Positions 16,646 to 25,932 are shown, counted from the stretch's first letter. The stretch is 64,000 nt of DNA from Rhodovastum atsumiense (GCF_937425535.1 NZ_OW485601.1:859001-923000); one strand, 5' to 3'. Numbers and translations are program-made. Notes: generated from the letters alone by a model not told the origin.

Positions 16646-18445
16646 CTATCTTGCGCCCGCATCCGCCTGAGCTGGCGCCGCCGGATGGGGCGGCAGCGCA
16701 GCGAGATCCCCCTGCGCCTCGGTCAGGCCCTGCTCGACGGCGCGCTTGAGCCAGGTGCGCGCATCGTCGTAATTGGTCTCCCCGGCAAGGCCCCGGGCGA
16801 GATACCGGCCCAGCATCATCTGCGCATGCGCATGGCCCCGCTCCGCCGCCATGCGGAAGAAACGCTGCGCCTGCGGACGATCCCAGGGAATGTCGTGGCC
16901 ACCGCCATACAGCGCGCCGACGGCGAACATCGCCCCGACATGGCCCGCCGTCGCCGCCCGCTGGAACAGCGCCAGCGCCGCATGGTGATCGCGCGGCCCG
17001 CCGCGGCCATTCACCATCATCTCCGCCAGCAGCACCTGCGCCTCGGTCATGCCGGCCTCGGAGGCACGCGCGACCCAGGACCGCCCCTCTTCCAGGTTCT
17101 GCTCGACGCCGCGGCCTTCCAGCAGCATGCGGCCATACCAGTACTGGGCGTTGACCACCCCATCCGCCGCCTTGCGCAGCCACTCCGCGGCCCGCCGGTC
17201 GTCGCGCTCCACCCCCACGCCCTGGGCGAGGCAGACGCCGTAGTTGAACGCCGCCACCAGGTCGCCGGACGCGGCGGCCTGCTCGAACCATTCGCGGGTG
17301 CGGATGCCGTCCTCGGCCGAGCCCTGCCCCTGCAGCACCAGCGCGGCAAGGTCGTATTTGGACTGCATGTCCCCCGCCTCGGCCGAGGTGCGGAACCAGC
17401 GCGCCGCCTCGGCCGGGTCGCGCGGCACCCCGGCGCCGGTGAGATAGAGCATGCCGAGGGCCCGGGCGGCCATGCGATGGCCGGCCTCGGCGGCCCGGCG
17501 GAACCACATCGCCGCCTCGGCGTGGTTGGGTGGCAATTCGCCGCCCCGCACATAGATGTCACCGATCAGGGCCGCCGCCTCGGGGTCGCCCGCGAGCGCC
17601 GCCCGGCGCAGCCAGGATTCGCCGGCGAGCGGATCCTTCGGGATGCCGCGGCCTTCCAGCAGCGCCAGGCCGTAGCGCGCCTGCGCCGAGCGCAACCCCT
17701 TCTCGGCGGCCAGCTTGTAGAAGGCAACGGCCTTCGCCGTATCCTTCTCCACCCCGGTTCCCTGCTCGTGCAGCACGCCCAGCAGGTACTGCGCGGTCGG
17801 CAGCCCCGCCTCCGCGGCCCCGGCGAGCGAGGTAGCGCCGGCGACGTTCTCCTCCGGCTTGCTCGCCCGCCGCAGCAAAGCGAGGCCATAGCCGAGCTTG
17901 CCCTGCGGACAGTCGGCCGCGGCGGACCGGCGGTAAAGATCCTCGGCCCGTTCGAGGTCGCGCATCGCCTCGGGACCGGAAGTCAGAATGTAGCCGAGCA
18001 GCGCCTGACCATCGGGCGAGCCCTGCGCGGCGGCCTTGCTCGCCCAGTCCAGGGCGCGCTCGAAATCGGGCTTTGCCGGCTCGTTCTGGGTGAACAGCGC
18101 CGCGGCCGGCCGGCCGGCCGACAGCTCCGAGGCGGCGGCCGCCGCCACCAGCCCCGCGCTGGCCGGCACGCCATGCACGTACAACGCCGCCAGCATCGAT
18201 TGCGCTTCGACGAAACCCTGGGTGGCCGCCCGCTCGAGCCAGCGCGCCCCTTCGATCGCGCTCGGCGGCACGCCGGTGCCCTCGAGGTAGCAGCGGGCTA
18301 CCTGGAACTCCGCTTCCGGAATCCGCGCCTCGGCCGCCTTGGCCAGCAGCGGGAAGGCTTCCGCGCGCTTGCCACCGGCGATCAGGCGCTTCGCCCGCTT
18401 GAGTGCGCCCGTGGCGGACCCGAACAACCCGAACAGACCGGCCAT
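16646..18445 (-). CDS. Sel1-repeat (TPR-like) protein
   Basis: A 599-aa alpha-solenoid protein built almost wholly of Sel1-like repeats of about 36 residues (for example AEFQVARCYLEGTGVPPS, AQYLLGVLHEQGTGVEKD, AQYWYGRMLLEGRGVEQN). The units have the Ala-x-Tyr/Leu-Gly-x-x-Tyr/Leu and Gly-x-Gly-Val signature of the family. Such proteins act as protein-protein scaffolds. No signal peptide is evident, so it is probably cytoplasmic. It lies between the HlyD-type adaptor gene (41 bases away) and the TPR-glycosyltransferase gene (20 bases), suggesting it helps assemble the secretion or glycosylation machinery; that role is inferred from position only. Confidence 0.88.
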   Translation of the reverse strand: MAGLFGLFGSATGALKRAKRLIAGGKRAEAFPLLAKAAEARIPEAEFQVARCYLEGTGVPPSAIEGARWLERAATQGFVEAQSMLAALYVHGVPASAGLVAAAAASELSAGRPAAALFTQNEPAKPDFERALDWASKAAAQGSPDGQALLGYILTSGPEAMRDLERAEDLYRRSAAADCPQGKLGYGLALLRRASKPEENVAGATSLAGAAEAGLPTAQYLLGVLHEQGTGVEKDTAKAVAFYKLAAEKGLRSAQARYGLALLEGRGIPKDPLAGESWLRRAALAGDPEAAALIGDIYVRGGELPPNHAEAAMWFRRAAEAGHRMAARALGMLYLTGAGVPRDPAEAARWFRTSAEAGDMQSKYDLAALVLQGQGSAEDGIRTREWFEQAAASGDLVAAFNYGVCLAQGVGVERDDRRAAEWLRKAADGVVNAQYWYGRMLLEGRGVEQNLEEGRSWVARASEAGMTEAQVLLAEMMVNGRGGPRDHHAALALFQRAATAGHVGAMFAVGALYGGGHDIPWDRPQAQRFFRMAAERGHAHAQMMLGRYLARGLAGETNYDDARTWLKRAVEQGLTEAQGDLAALPPHPAAPAQADAGAR

Positions 18446-18486
18446 CGATCAGGCTCCGTTGACCAGGGAAAAGCCGATGCGTCCCC

Positions 18487-19890
18487 TCATGGTTCCCGCA
18501 TACCCTCGGAGGCGGCGGGGATAAAGCGTGACATCAGGTAGCCGATGATGGTGCGCTTGCCGACACGGATATCCGCCGTCACCGGCATGCCGGGGACGAT
18601 GCGCGCGCCTTCGGGCAGGTCGTGCAACTGCACCGCGTCGATCGACATCTTGGCGCGGAAGAACAGCACCCCCATCGCCTGCGCCGCGCGCGACTTGTCC
18701 ACCTGCTCCTTGGACGGCGGCGCCGTCGGATCCTTGAAGCTGTCCGGGCTGAGGCTGCGCACCGTGCCTTCCGCCGTGCCGTACAGCGCGTAGGGGAAGG
18801 TTTCGAATTTCAGCGTCACCGGATCGCCGACCCGCACGAAGCCGACATCGCGCCCGTCCACCGCCGCCTCGATCTGCAGCGGCGCATCCAGCGGCACCAG
18901 CTCGATGAATTCCTGCGCCGTCTGCATCACCGTGCCCACGCTCACCGGGGCGATGCGCAGCACGATCGCGTCGCGGTCGGCGCGCAACTGCACCAGGGTG
19001 CGCCGCAACGCCGCCTTGTTGAACTGCTCGCGCGCATCCGCGAGCTTGCGGCCCTGCTCGGTCAGTTGCTGCGAGGTCTCGGCGGCGTTCTGGTGCACAT
19101 AGCCGTCGCGCTCGGCCACCAGGGCGGCGAGGTCGCGCCGGGAGGACTGCACTTCCGAGCGCGCCGCGGCGAGGCGGGATTCGATGTCCACCCGCGCATC
19201 GGTGGCCGCCAGCCGGTTGAGCTGGCTGCCCACCTGCAGCCGCTCCAGTTCGCGCCGCTTCGACTCCACCTCGCTCGCCAGCGCCAGGCGCTGCGTGTAG
19301 GTGCGCACATCCGACTCCGCCTGCGCCGCCTTCACCGTCAGCGCCTCGATCTTCTGGCGGTAATTCTCCAGCCGCAGGGTCCGCTCGCCATGGCGCTGGG
19401 TGAAGATCATCGCCTGCAACTGCCCGGCCGGGCTGCCATCGGACTGGTAGATCCGCCCCTGCGTCTCCGCGGTCAGCCGCGTCACCTCGGCCGACAGGCT
19501 CGCCACCTGGGTCTCCAGCGAGCCGGCATCGGCCTGCGCGAAGGTCGGGTCGAGCTGCGCCAGCGTGTCGCCGGCATGCACCAACTGGCCTTCCTTGACC
19601 TCGATCGAACGCACGATCGCGGTCTCCAGCGGCTGCACCATCAGGTTGCCGGTGGTCGCCGTCACCTTGCCCGCCGCCGTCACCACCCGGTCGATCGGCA
19701 ACAGCGACATCACCGCCAGCAGCGCGGCGAACAGGGACGCCACCACCCAAGTGGTGAAGCGCGCGGCCAGCGGCACCGGGCGCGCGATCAGCGCCGCGGT
19801 GGGCGACTGGTATTCCAGCAGCACCGGCGCCGCGCCCTCGTTCTGGGTCACGGCCCCGGCGGTGATGACGGACGTGGGAGGCTTGCTCAT
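18487..19890 (-). CDS. HlyD-family type I secretion periplasmic adaptor
   Basis: Membrane-fusion protein of a type I secretion system that links the inner-membrane ABC transporter to an outer-membrane TolC-type channel. The product is 467 aa from 19890, where GGGAGGA stands 6 bases upstream. It has a short cytoplasmic N-terminus, one membrane segment (about 43-65, FTTWVVASLFAALLAVMSLL), a lipoyl half-motif (IVRSIEVKEGQLVHAGDTLA at 92-111), a long coiled-coil hairpin, and the C-terminal HlyD signature region GMPVTADIRVGKRTIIGYLM. It is 13 bases downstream of the ABC gene. No TolC-like gene is in the window. Confidence 0.92.
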   Translation of the reverse strand: MSKPPTSVITAGAVTQNEGAAPVLLEYQSPTAALIARPVPLAARFTTWVVASLFAALLAVMSLLPIDRVVTAAGKVTATTGNLMVQPLETAIVRSIEVKEGQLVHAGDTLAQLDPTFAQADAGSLETQVASLSAEVTRLTAETQGRIYQSDGSPAGQLQAMIFTQRHGERTLRLENYRQKIEALTVKAAQAESDVRTYTQRLALASEVESKRRELERLQVGSQLNRLAATDARVDIESRLAAARSEVQSSRRDLAALVAERDGYVHQNAAETSQQLTEQGRKLADAREQFNKAALRRTLVQLRADRDAIVLRIAPVSVGTVMQTAQEFIELVPLDAPLQIEAAVDGRDVGFVRVGDPVTLKFETFPYALYGTAEGTVRSLSPDSFKDPTAPPSKEQVDKSRAAQAMGVLFFRAKMSIDAVQLHDLPEGARIVPGMPVTADIRVGKRTIIGYLMSRFIPAASEGMREP

Positions 19891-19903
19891 GCCGCGTCCT
19901 CCC

Positions 19904-22156
19904 TCAACTGCCCTGGGCCAGCACCGGCGCGGGCGCGGCCGCGCGCTGGCTGTCCATGTAGCGGGTCTGCTGCAGCCAGAGCTGGCGGTACACCGGGCAG
20001 CGCTCCACCAGGTCGCGATGCGGCCCCACATCCATGACGCGACCGCGGTCCAGCACGATGATCTGGTCCATCTCGGTCAGCGAGGACAGCCGGTGTGACA
20101 CCACCAGCATGGTCCGTCCATGCGCGATGCGGGCGATGTTGGCGTTCACCAGCGCCTCGCTCTCCGGATCGAGCGCGGAGGTCGCCTCGTCCAGGATCAG
20201 GATGCGCGGGTCGGTGATCAGTGCCCGCGCGATCGCCAGGCGCTGGCGCTGGCCGCCGGAGAGGTTCGGCGAGCCTTCCTCGACCACCGTGTCGTAGCCC
20301 TGCGGCATGCGCTCGATGAACTCCTCGGCCCCGGCGAGGCGGGCGGCACGGACCACGTCGGTCAGCGTCAGGCCGGGGCGGCCGCCGATGATGTTGTCGC
20401 GGATGGTGCCGCGGAAGAGGAAGTTCTCCTGCAGGACCACGCCGAAGCTGCGGCGCAGGTGCTGCAGGTTGATCGAGCGCAGGTCGTTGCCGTCGATCTT
20501 GATGTAGCCTTCGTACTCACGGTTGATGCCCTGCAGCAGGCGGGTAATGGTGGACTTGCCCGACCCGGAGCGGCCGACCAGCCCGACCGAGCTGCCCGCC
20601 GGGATTTCGAAGCTGACGCCGTCGAGCGCGGTGGTCTTGGACCCGGGATAAGTGAAATCGACCTTGGTAAAGCTGATCGCGCCGGCGAAGCGCGGCCGCA
20701 GCCCGGCTCCGGCACCGGTGTCCTCGCGCGGCTGGTTGAGCACGCTCGCCGCCATCGAAACGGCGGCGCGCACGTCCTCGATCTGCTCGAGCATGCGGGC
20801 GATGCCGCCGAGCGGCTGGGCGAGCCGGCTGCTGAGCATCATGAAGGCGACCAGCCCACCGCCGGTGCCCGGATCATCCAGCGTCAGATAGGCGCCGACC
20901 ATCATCACGCCGGAGCGCAGGAAGAAGTCGAACGGGATGATCAGCGTCTGCGGCCAGTTCAGCGTGTCGAGCATCTCCAGCTTCCACCCGCCGGCGGCGG
21001 CGGTGGTGTGGTCCCACGCCTCCTTGCGCTGCGGCTCCAGGCCCAGCGACTTCACGGTGCGGATGCCGCGCAGGCTTTCGACCAGCACGGTGGATTTGCT
21101 GATCTCGGCCTCGTTGTAATGGTGATAGAGGCGCCGCACCGGCTGGATGAAGGCGACGATGATCAGCAGGATCACCCCGGCGGCGAGCAACGCCATCCAG
21201 GTCAGCGTCGGACTGAGCCAGAGCAGCACCGGGATCAGCATCGCCAGCGTGACCAGGTCGAGCAGGGTGGTGAGCACCTGCCCGGTGATGAAGTCACGCA
21301 CCTTGCCGATATGGCCGAGCCGGTAGAGCACGCCGCCGGCCTGGGTGCGCTCGAAGAAATCGATCGGCAGGCCGAGCACCCGCCGGAACATCCACAGATT
21401 GACCCGGCCGTCGACGCGCCGCGCCAGCGCCACCGTGAGCTGGCGGCGGATGAAGCCGAAATAGGCCTCGTAGAAAACCGTGATGCCCAGCACGATCGAG
21501 ACCAGGGCGAGGGTGCTGTAGCTGCGATAGGTGACCACGCGGTCGATCACCACCATGACCAGCATCATGCTGACGATCGACAGGGCGGTCATCATGATGG
21601 AGGCTGCGAAGGTCTCCTTCATCAGCCGCTTGTCCTGCCAGATCAGGCGGAACAGCCACAGGAAGCTGAACGGCTCGTTGTCATAGGCGCCGCCGCGATC
21701 GGCCCGCAGCAGAATGGCGCTGCCCTCCCACAGCTGCGTCACCGCCGCCAGGTCGAGGGCATGGGGCTCGTGATCGGTCGCCGAGGCCGGATCGCGCACC
21801 CAGATCAACTGGCGGGCCGGATCGGCGCGCACGACCAGGAAGGCCCCGCCGTCACGCCCCATCAGCACCAGCGGCCCGGAGATCGGCAGAGCCAGCAATT
21901 CGCTCCAGCGCAACCTTACGGCGCGCGCCCACAATCCGGAGTTGCGCAGCCAGTCCACCAGCGCCGCCGGCTGAGGCACCTCGCCCAGGGGGAAGCGCAG
22001 ATCGTCGCGGTCGAGTTCGACCCCGTAGTGGCGCGCGGCGGTGATGACCGCAAGCAGACGCAGTTCCACGGGATTGACGCCCGGGGCGGCGCCGGTGAGG
22101 ACCGTCTCATCGGCCCGGGAACCGGACGGCTGGAGCTGGCCGTTTCGCAGATCCAA
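19904..22156 (-). CDS. Type I secretion ABC transporter/permease with degenerate C39-like domain
   Basis: Inner-membrane ATPase/permease of a type I secretion system, 750 aa. The N-terminal 150 residues have the C39 peptidase-like layout, but the catalytic Cys position is not Cys (NPVELRLLAVITAARHYG). It should therefore bind, not cleave, its substrate, as in HlyB-type transporters. Six membrane segments follow (about 170-450). The nucleotide-binding domain has Walker A GRSGSGKST (528-536), LSGGQ (632-636) and Walker B ILILDEA (652-658). It is the first gene of the leftward block. The substrate is not encoded in the window, and no RTX repeats were seen. Confidence 0.92.
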   Translation of the reverse strand: MDLRNGQLQPSGSRADETVLTGAAPGVNPVELRLLAVITAARHYGVELDRDDLRFPLGEVPQPAALVDWLRNSGLWARAVRLRWSELLALPISGPLVLMGRDGGAFLVVRADPARQLIWVRDPASATDHEPHALDLAAVTQLWEGSAILLRADRGGAYDNEPFSFLWLFRLIWQDKRLMKETFAASIMMTALSIVSMMLVMVVIDRVVTYRSYSTLALVSIVLGITVFYEAYFGFIRRQLTVALARRVDGRVNLWMFRRVLGLPIDFFERTQAGGVLYRLGHIGKVRDFITGQVLTTLLDLVTLAMLIPVLLWLSPTLTWMALLAAGVILLIIVAFIQPVRRLYHHYNEAEISKSTVLVESLRGIRTVKSLGLEPQRKEAWDHTTAAAGGWKLEMLDTLNWPQTLIIPFDFFLRSGVMMVGAYLTLDDPGTGGGLVAFMMLSSRLAQPLGGIARMLEQIEDVRAAVSMAASVLNQPREDTGAGAGLRPRFAGAISFTKVDFTYPGSKTTALDGVSFEIPAGSSVGLVGRSGSGKSTITRLLQGINREYEGYIKIDGNDLRSINLQHLRRSFGVVLQENFLFRGTIRDNIIGGRPGLTLTDVVRAARLAGAEEFIERMPQGYDTVVEEGSPNLSGGQRQRLAIARALITDPRILILDEATSALDPESEALVNANIARIAHGRTMLVVSHRLSSLTEMDQIIVLDRGRVMDVGPHRDLVERCPVYRQLWLQQTRYMDSQRAAAPAPVLAQGS

Positions 22157-22591
22157 ATCAACACCTCATGTTCGAGGACAGGCCGGCGCTGTCCGGTCGA
22201 TGGGACCATGGCTGGCAGCGGGGCAATACCCCGGCAACGGCCATCCCGTTCGCCGGCAAACCCAACCGGCCGCATCCCCGCTTATAGCAATTTCGTGAGC
22301 AACGCGAGGCCCAAATGCACCACGTTGCCGCGAGCCCCCAGCATTAAACAGTGAATATCCTTGGACCAATATGGTGTATTTGGATGTATCGCAATACACC
22401 CGCATTCCGAGACGAAATTCTTCAAATAATTGTCGTACGAATCGCGATCAAAAACGGGTCCGAATGCAACCTTCCTGGCCCATTGCCGCGTAAGCTCCCC
22501 TTTCCGACCGGAATGGTCGACTCATTTGCGGCTTGCCGGCACAGCATTTGCATGACAGTCTTCCGCGCCGGAAGCAGGAGAATTAAGCAGC
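22157..22591. other. Intergenic region between secretion block and amidase, with inverted repeat
   Basis: Divergent region of 435 bases, clearly more AT-rich around 22280-22480 than its surroundings. It contains a perfect 8-bp inverted repeat, GGTGTATT (22373-22380) and AATACACC (22393-22400), with a 12-base spacer, which could be an operator or hairpin. No convincing small gene was seen. Confidence 0.5.
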
Positions 22592-23773
22592 ATGGACCTG
22601 CCAGAAGACAGTGTCGGCGCGTTCACGATTCGCCGCGCCCGGGGCGGCGGCGAAGGACCGCTTGCCGGCCTGGACTGGGCAGTCAAGGATCTGTTCGACG
22701 TCGCCGGCGATACCACCGGTTTTGGCAGTCCCGACTGGCGGCGCACCCATGCCCCCGCCGTCGCCACGGCACCGGTGGTGCAGACCTTGCTTGCGGCGGG
22801 CGCCCGGCTGGTGGGCCGCACCAAGACAGTCGAACTCGCTTTCGGCCTGACCGGGGAAAATCCCTGGGACGGCACGCCGCTCAATCCTCGCACGCCGGAT
22901 CGGTTTCCGGGCGGATCAAGTTGCGGCTCGGCGGCGGCGACCGCGGCAAGGCTGGTGGATTTCGCGCTGGGCTCGGATACCGGTGGCTCGGTGCGGATCC
23001 CTGCCAGCTATTGCGGCCTCTATGGCCTGCGCCCGACGCATGGCGCGATCAGCCTGGCCGGCGCCTGCCCGCTCGCGCCAAGCTTCGATACGCCGGGCTG
23101 GTTCACCCGCGAAGCCGCCCTGCTCGAACGGATCGGCGACGTGCTGTTGCCCGGCAGCAACGCCCCCGCGACCGGCCCGCTGCTGCGCGTCGAGGAAGCC
23201 TGGCTGGGGGCGCACCCTTCCGTCGCCGCCGCCCTCGCCCCGGCGCTGGAGCGGCTGGCACCGGCCTTTGGCCGCGCCCTTGGCATCAGCGTGTTGCCCG
23301 AGGGCCTGACCGCCACCTACGAGGCATTCCGTGCGCTGCAGGCCGAGGAGGCCTGGACGTCCCTGGGAGGCTGGGTCAGCGCGGTGCAGCCGCGCCTGAG
23401 CCCCGCCGTCGCCGGACGCCTCGCCGCGGCGCGCGACATCCCCGCCGAGGCGGTGCGGAACGGCACGGCGCTGCGGCGCCGCCTGCAGACGCGGCTGCGC
23501 CCCCTGCTGGCCGGCGGCGCCGTGCTGGCCTTCCCGACCTCTCCCTGCCCTGCCCCCTTGCTGTCGGCGCCCGAGGAAACCCAGCAACAGATCCGCGAGG
23601 CGACGCTCGGCGTGACCGCGATCGCCGGGCTCTGCGGCCTGCCGGAAGTCACCCTGCCGGCCGGCACGGTGGCAGGCGCCCCGGTGGGGCTGTCGCTGGT
23701 GGGCGGGGTCGGTTCGGACCGGGCGTTGCTCACCCTTGCGAAACGGGTCGCCGGGGTGTTGGCTCTGCCCTGA
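22592..23773 (+). CDS. Amidase signature family enzyme
   Basis: Probable amide hydrolase of 393 aa with the Ser-cisSer-Lys triad of the amidase signature family: Lys32 (WAVKDLF), Ser109/Ser110 (PGGSSCGSAA) and Ser133 (SDTGGSVRIPAS). The second Gly of the usual GGSSGGS is Cys111 here. The protein is shorter than most family members (about 450-500 aa). The substrate is not predictable, and it is not accompanied by gatB/gatC, so it is not a GatA. The gene is followed after 22 bases by a GNAT acetyltransferase, likely in one transcript. Confidence 0.87.
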   Translation: MDLPEDSVGAFTIRRARGGGEGPLAGLDWAVKDLFDVAGDTTGFGSPDWRRTHAPAVATAPVVQTLLAAGARLVGRTKTVELAFGLTGENPWDGTPLNPRTPDRFPGGSSCGSAAATAARLVDFALGSDTGGSVRIPASYCGLYGLRPTHGAISLAGACPLAPSFDTPGWFTREAALLERIGDVLLPGSNAPATGPLLRVEEAWLGAHPSVAAALAPALERLAPAFGRALGISVLPEGLTATYEAFRALQAEEAWTSLGGWVSAVQPRLSPAVAGRLAAARDIPAEAVRNGTALRRRLQTRLRPLLAGGAVLAFPTSPCPAPLLSAPEETQQQIREATLGVTAIAGLCGLPEVTLPAGTVAGAPVGLSLVGGVGSDRALLTLAKRVAGVLALP

Positions 23774-23795
23774 GCCGCAACCGGAAGATCACGCC

Positions 23796-24317
23796 ATGCA
23801 AATACGCGCCGCAACGACCGCCGATATTCCGGAAATGCAGGCAATCTATGCCTACCATGTCCTGCACGGCACCGGCACCTTCGAGGAAATCCCGCCAAGC
23901 ATCGAGGAACTGGCGGCCCGCGTCGCCGCCGTGACCGCGCGCGGCTGGTCGTGGCTGGTGGCCGTCGATGCGACCGGCGTGCTCGGCTACGCCTATTACG
24001 CCCAGTACAAGGACCGCACGGCCTACCGCTTCACCGCCGAGGACAGCGTCTATGTGCGCGAGGACGTGCGCGGCCAGGGCGTGGGCAAGGCGCTGGTGGC
24101 GCAGTTGCTCGCGGACGCGACCGCGAAGGGATTTCGCCAGATGGTGGCGGTGGTCGGCGATGCCGAGAATGTCGGCTCGGTCGGCGTGCACGCCTCGCTC
24201 GGCTTCACCCGGGCGGGGGTGCTGCGGGCGACCGGGCTGAAATTCGGCCACTGGCTCGACGTGGTCATGATGCAGCGGCCGCTCGGCAACGGCAGCCGCG
24301 ACGTTCCCCAGGACTGA
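23796..24317 (+). CDS. GNAT acetyltransferase, phosphinothricin N-acetyltransferase-like
   Basis: Acetyl-CoA-dependent N-acetyltransferase of 173 aa. It shows IRAATTADIPEMQAIYAYHV at the start, YAYYAQYKDRTAYRFTAEDS in the centre, the acetyl-CoA loop VREDVRGQGVGKAL, and GFTRAGVLRATGLKFGHWLD near the end. This is the arrangement of the Pat/Bar (MddA-like) subgroup that acetylates phosphinothricin or methionine sulfoximine. The start at 23796 has GGAAG 8 bases upstream. Substrate specificity is inferred from family resemblance. It converges on the small lipoprotein gene, with 21 bases between stops. Confidence 0.87.
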   Translation: MQIRAATTADIPEMQAIYAYHVLHGTGTFEEIPPSIEELAARVAAVTARGWSWLVAVDATGVLGYAYYAQYKDRTAYRFTAEDSVYVREDVRGQGVGKALVAQLLADATAKGFRQMVAVVGDAENVGSVGVHASLGFTRAGVLRATGLKFGHWLDVVMMQRPLGNGSRDVPQD

Positions 24318-24338
24318 CCGGAGCGGCGCGGGCGCGGA

Positions 24339-24713
24339 CTACTCCTTCGTCCAGCCCGCCCGGAACATGCAATCCTCGAAGAACGCGTCGCGGGCGCCGC
24401 TGTTGGCGTCCTGCGTGCCGTAGCGCGGCTCCTGGTAATAGCCTGGGCTGGTGCGGCAGACGCGCTCGTCCTTGTCCTTCCAGCAATAGCGCTGCGGCGG
24501 CCGGTAGCCGCCGGGATCGGTCATGACGACAACGGGAACCGCCGGCGCATGCTGGAACGCGCCGGCCTGGCAGGCCGCCATCTGCCGGTCCCGCATCGCT
24601 TCGGTGGCACCCGGCTTGACCCAGTTGGTGCAGCCCGCGAGCGCTACGACCAGGCCAATGGCCGGAAACCACCGGCCCCAACCGGGGCCGGACCTGGACT
24701 CGCGGGTCGCCAT
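24339..24713 (-). CDS. Small lipoprotein of unknown function
   Basis: A 124-aa predicted lipoprotein. The N-terminus has basic residues and a hydrophobic run ending in the lipobox VALAGC. The mature part has several Cys residues (MAACQAG, RYCWKDKDERVCR, EDCMFRAGW) and Tyr/Pro-rich segments (GGYRPPQRY, SPGYYQEPRYG). No family function is recognised. The Met at 24713 was chosen because it puts the lipobox at a normal distance; an upstream in-frame start at 24770 overlaps the preceding gene. It lies downstream of the nicotinate phosphoribosyltransferase gene. Confidence 0.7.
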   Translation of the reverse strand: MATRESRSGPGWGRWFPAIGLVVALAGCTNWVKPGATEAMRDRQMAACQAGAFQHAPAVPVVVMTDPGGYRPPQRYCWKDKDERVCRTSPGYYQEPRYGTQDANSGARDAFFEDCMFRAGWTKE

Positions 24714-24738
24714 GACTGCCGCCTTATCGACTGTCGCC

Positions 24739-25932
24739 TCATCCCGGCGCGGCCTTCCGGCGCGCCCCATTGCGACGCAGCAGGAACTCGCGGCCGACCT
24801 TCACCATCGGATTGCCATCGTAATCGACAATATCCGCGGTTGCATAGGTCTCGTGCCATAGATCTGGAATGAAACTACCGGTGCCGACCACGTCGATCGG
24901 CGCCTTCGCGTCGGCCATGACCCGGCACTTGTCCACGCCGAAGCCCGACGAGGCCACGATCCGCACCGCCGGGAAGCCGGCGGCATCGAGGGTTTCGCGC
25001 ATCCGCCAGATCGCCGCGGCGGACACTCCGGTACCCACCAGGAAGCGCAGTTCGGTCTCGCTGCGGTAGCGGCGGATCGCCCCCGGGGCATGCCGCTCCA
25101 GCACGGCATAGCTCTCCGCCGGGTCGAGCCCTTCCAGGAAGCGGCCGCCATGAGTGTCGAGCCGCAGCCCCAGCCGCCCCGCCGCGGCCAGTTCGGGAAA
25201 GCGCCGGCAGACCGCGAGCCCGTCGGTGATCTCGCGACCGAAATAATCGACCAGGGCAGTCAGCGGCTCGTCGGGGAAGGTCTCGTGGAACATCTCGGCG
25301 GCGCGCAGGGTCGAACCGGCATAGCCGATCAGCGAATGTGGCATGGTGCCGCGGCCGCGCGGCGCCTGGCCGGACGGGGCGCCGAACCAGTGCGCGGTGG
25401 CGTCATTGGCATTGCCGACGAAGCCGCGTGCCCCTTCCCGCCGCGCCGCCTCGCTGCCGACCGAGGCGGCATAGGCCATCATCTCCTGCATCTCCGCGCC
25501 CGCGCAGTGGCGCGCGTCCATGGCCAGGAACGCCACCTCCGGCAGCATCAGCGCCATCTGGTAGGCGTTGTGGGCGGCGACGCAGGCCGGACCGACCTTC
25601 TGCAACGCGATCGTTTCGAGGTCGGACAGCAGAGTGAAACTGCCGGTGATGTAGACCAGCGGCTCACCCGCGCCGACCCAACTGCCCTCGGGATAGACCT
25701 CGTCAACCTCGAAGCGGGTGCCACGCAGCTCCGCCACGGTGCCCAGCCATTCCAGCATGAGCCGTGGCGCCGAGATCACCGGGCGGCGCAGGAAGATCGC
25801 ATAGGTGACCGTCTTGTCCCCGAAACGCTGCACGATGGCGCGGGTGCGGTTGAAATAGGCGTCGGTGCGGCCGGCGATGTCGGCCGCCAGCTCCACGGCC
25901 GAGGCATCGTTGCGGGGCGTCGGCAGGGTCAT
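24739..25932 (-). CDS. Nicotinate phosphoribosyltransferase family protein
   Basis: Enzyme of NAD salvage that joins nicotinate to PRPP. The 397-aa product has YFNRTRAIVQRFGDKTVTYA near the N-terminus, FTLLSDLETIALQKVGPACV, MDARHCAGAEMQEMM, GTMPHSLIGYAG with a His in the active-site region, and RIVASSGFGVDKCRVMADAK, which lines the phosphoribosyl site. The family also includes nicotinamide-using proteins, so the exact base is not certain. It is encoded 15 bases downstream of the class II DAHP synthase gene, probably in one transcript with it. Confidence 0.85.
   Translation of the reverse strand: MTLPTPRNDASAVELAADIAGRTDAYFNRTRAIVQRFGDKTVTYAIFLRRPVISAPRLMLEWLGTVAELRGTRFEVDEVYPEGSWVGAGEPLVYITGSFTLLSDLETIALQKVGPACVAAHNAYQMALMLPEVAFLAMDARHCAGAEMQEMMAYAASVGSEAARREGARGFVGNANDATAHWFGAPSGQAPRGRGTMPHSLIGYAGSTLRAAEMFHETFPDEPLTALVDYFGREITDGLAVCRRFPELAAAGRLGLRLDTHGGRFLEGLDPAESYAVLERHAPGAIRRYRSETELRFLVGTGVSAAAIWRMRETLDAAGFPAVRIVASSGFGVDKCRVMADAKAPIDVVGTGSFIPDLWHETYATADIVDYDGNPMVKVGREFLLRRNGARRKAAPG

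Noticed and set aside
13743..16670. 975-codon plus-strand frame opposite the large glycosyltransferase
   Set aside because: Composition (Arg/Gly/Gln/His) and lack of motifs mark it as a shadow of the real minus-strand gene.
20120..22354. 744-codon plus-strand frame opposite the secretion ABC transporter
   Set aside because: Shadow of a gene with intact Walker and signature motifs on the other strand.
22592..23773. Calling the amidase GatA
   Set aside because: Too short for GatA and no gatB or gatC nearby; only the general amidase signature is supported.
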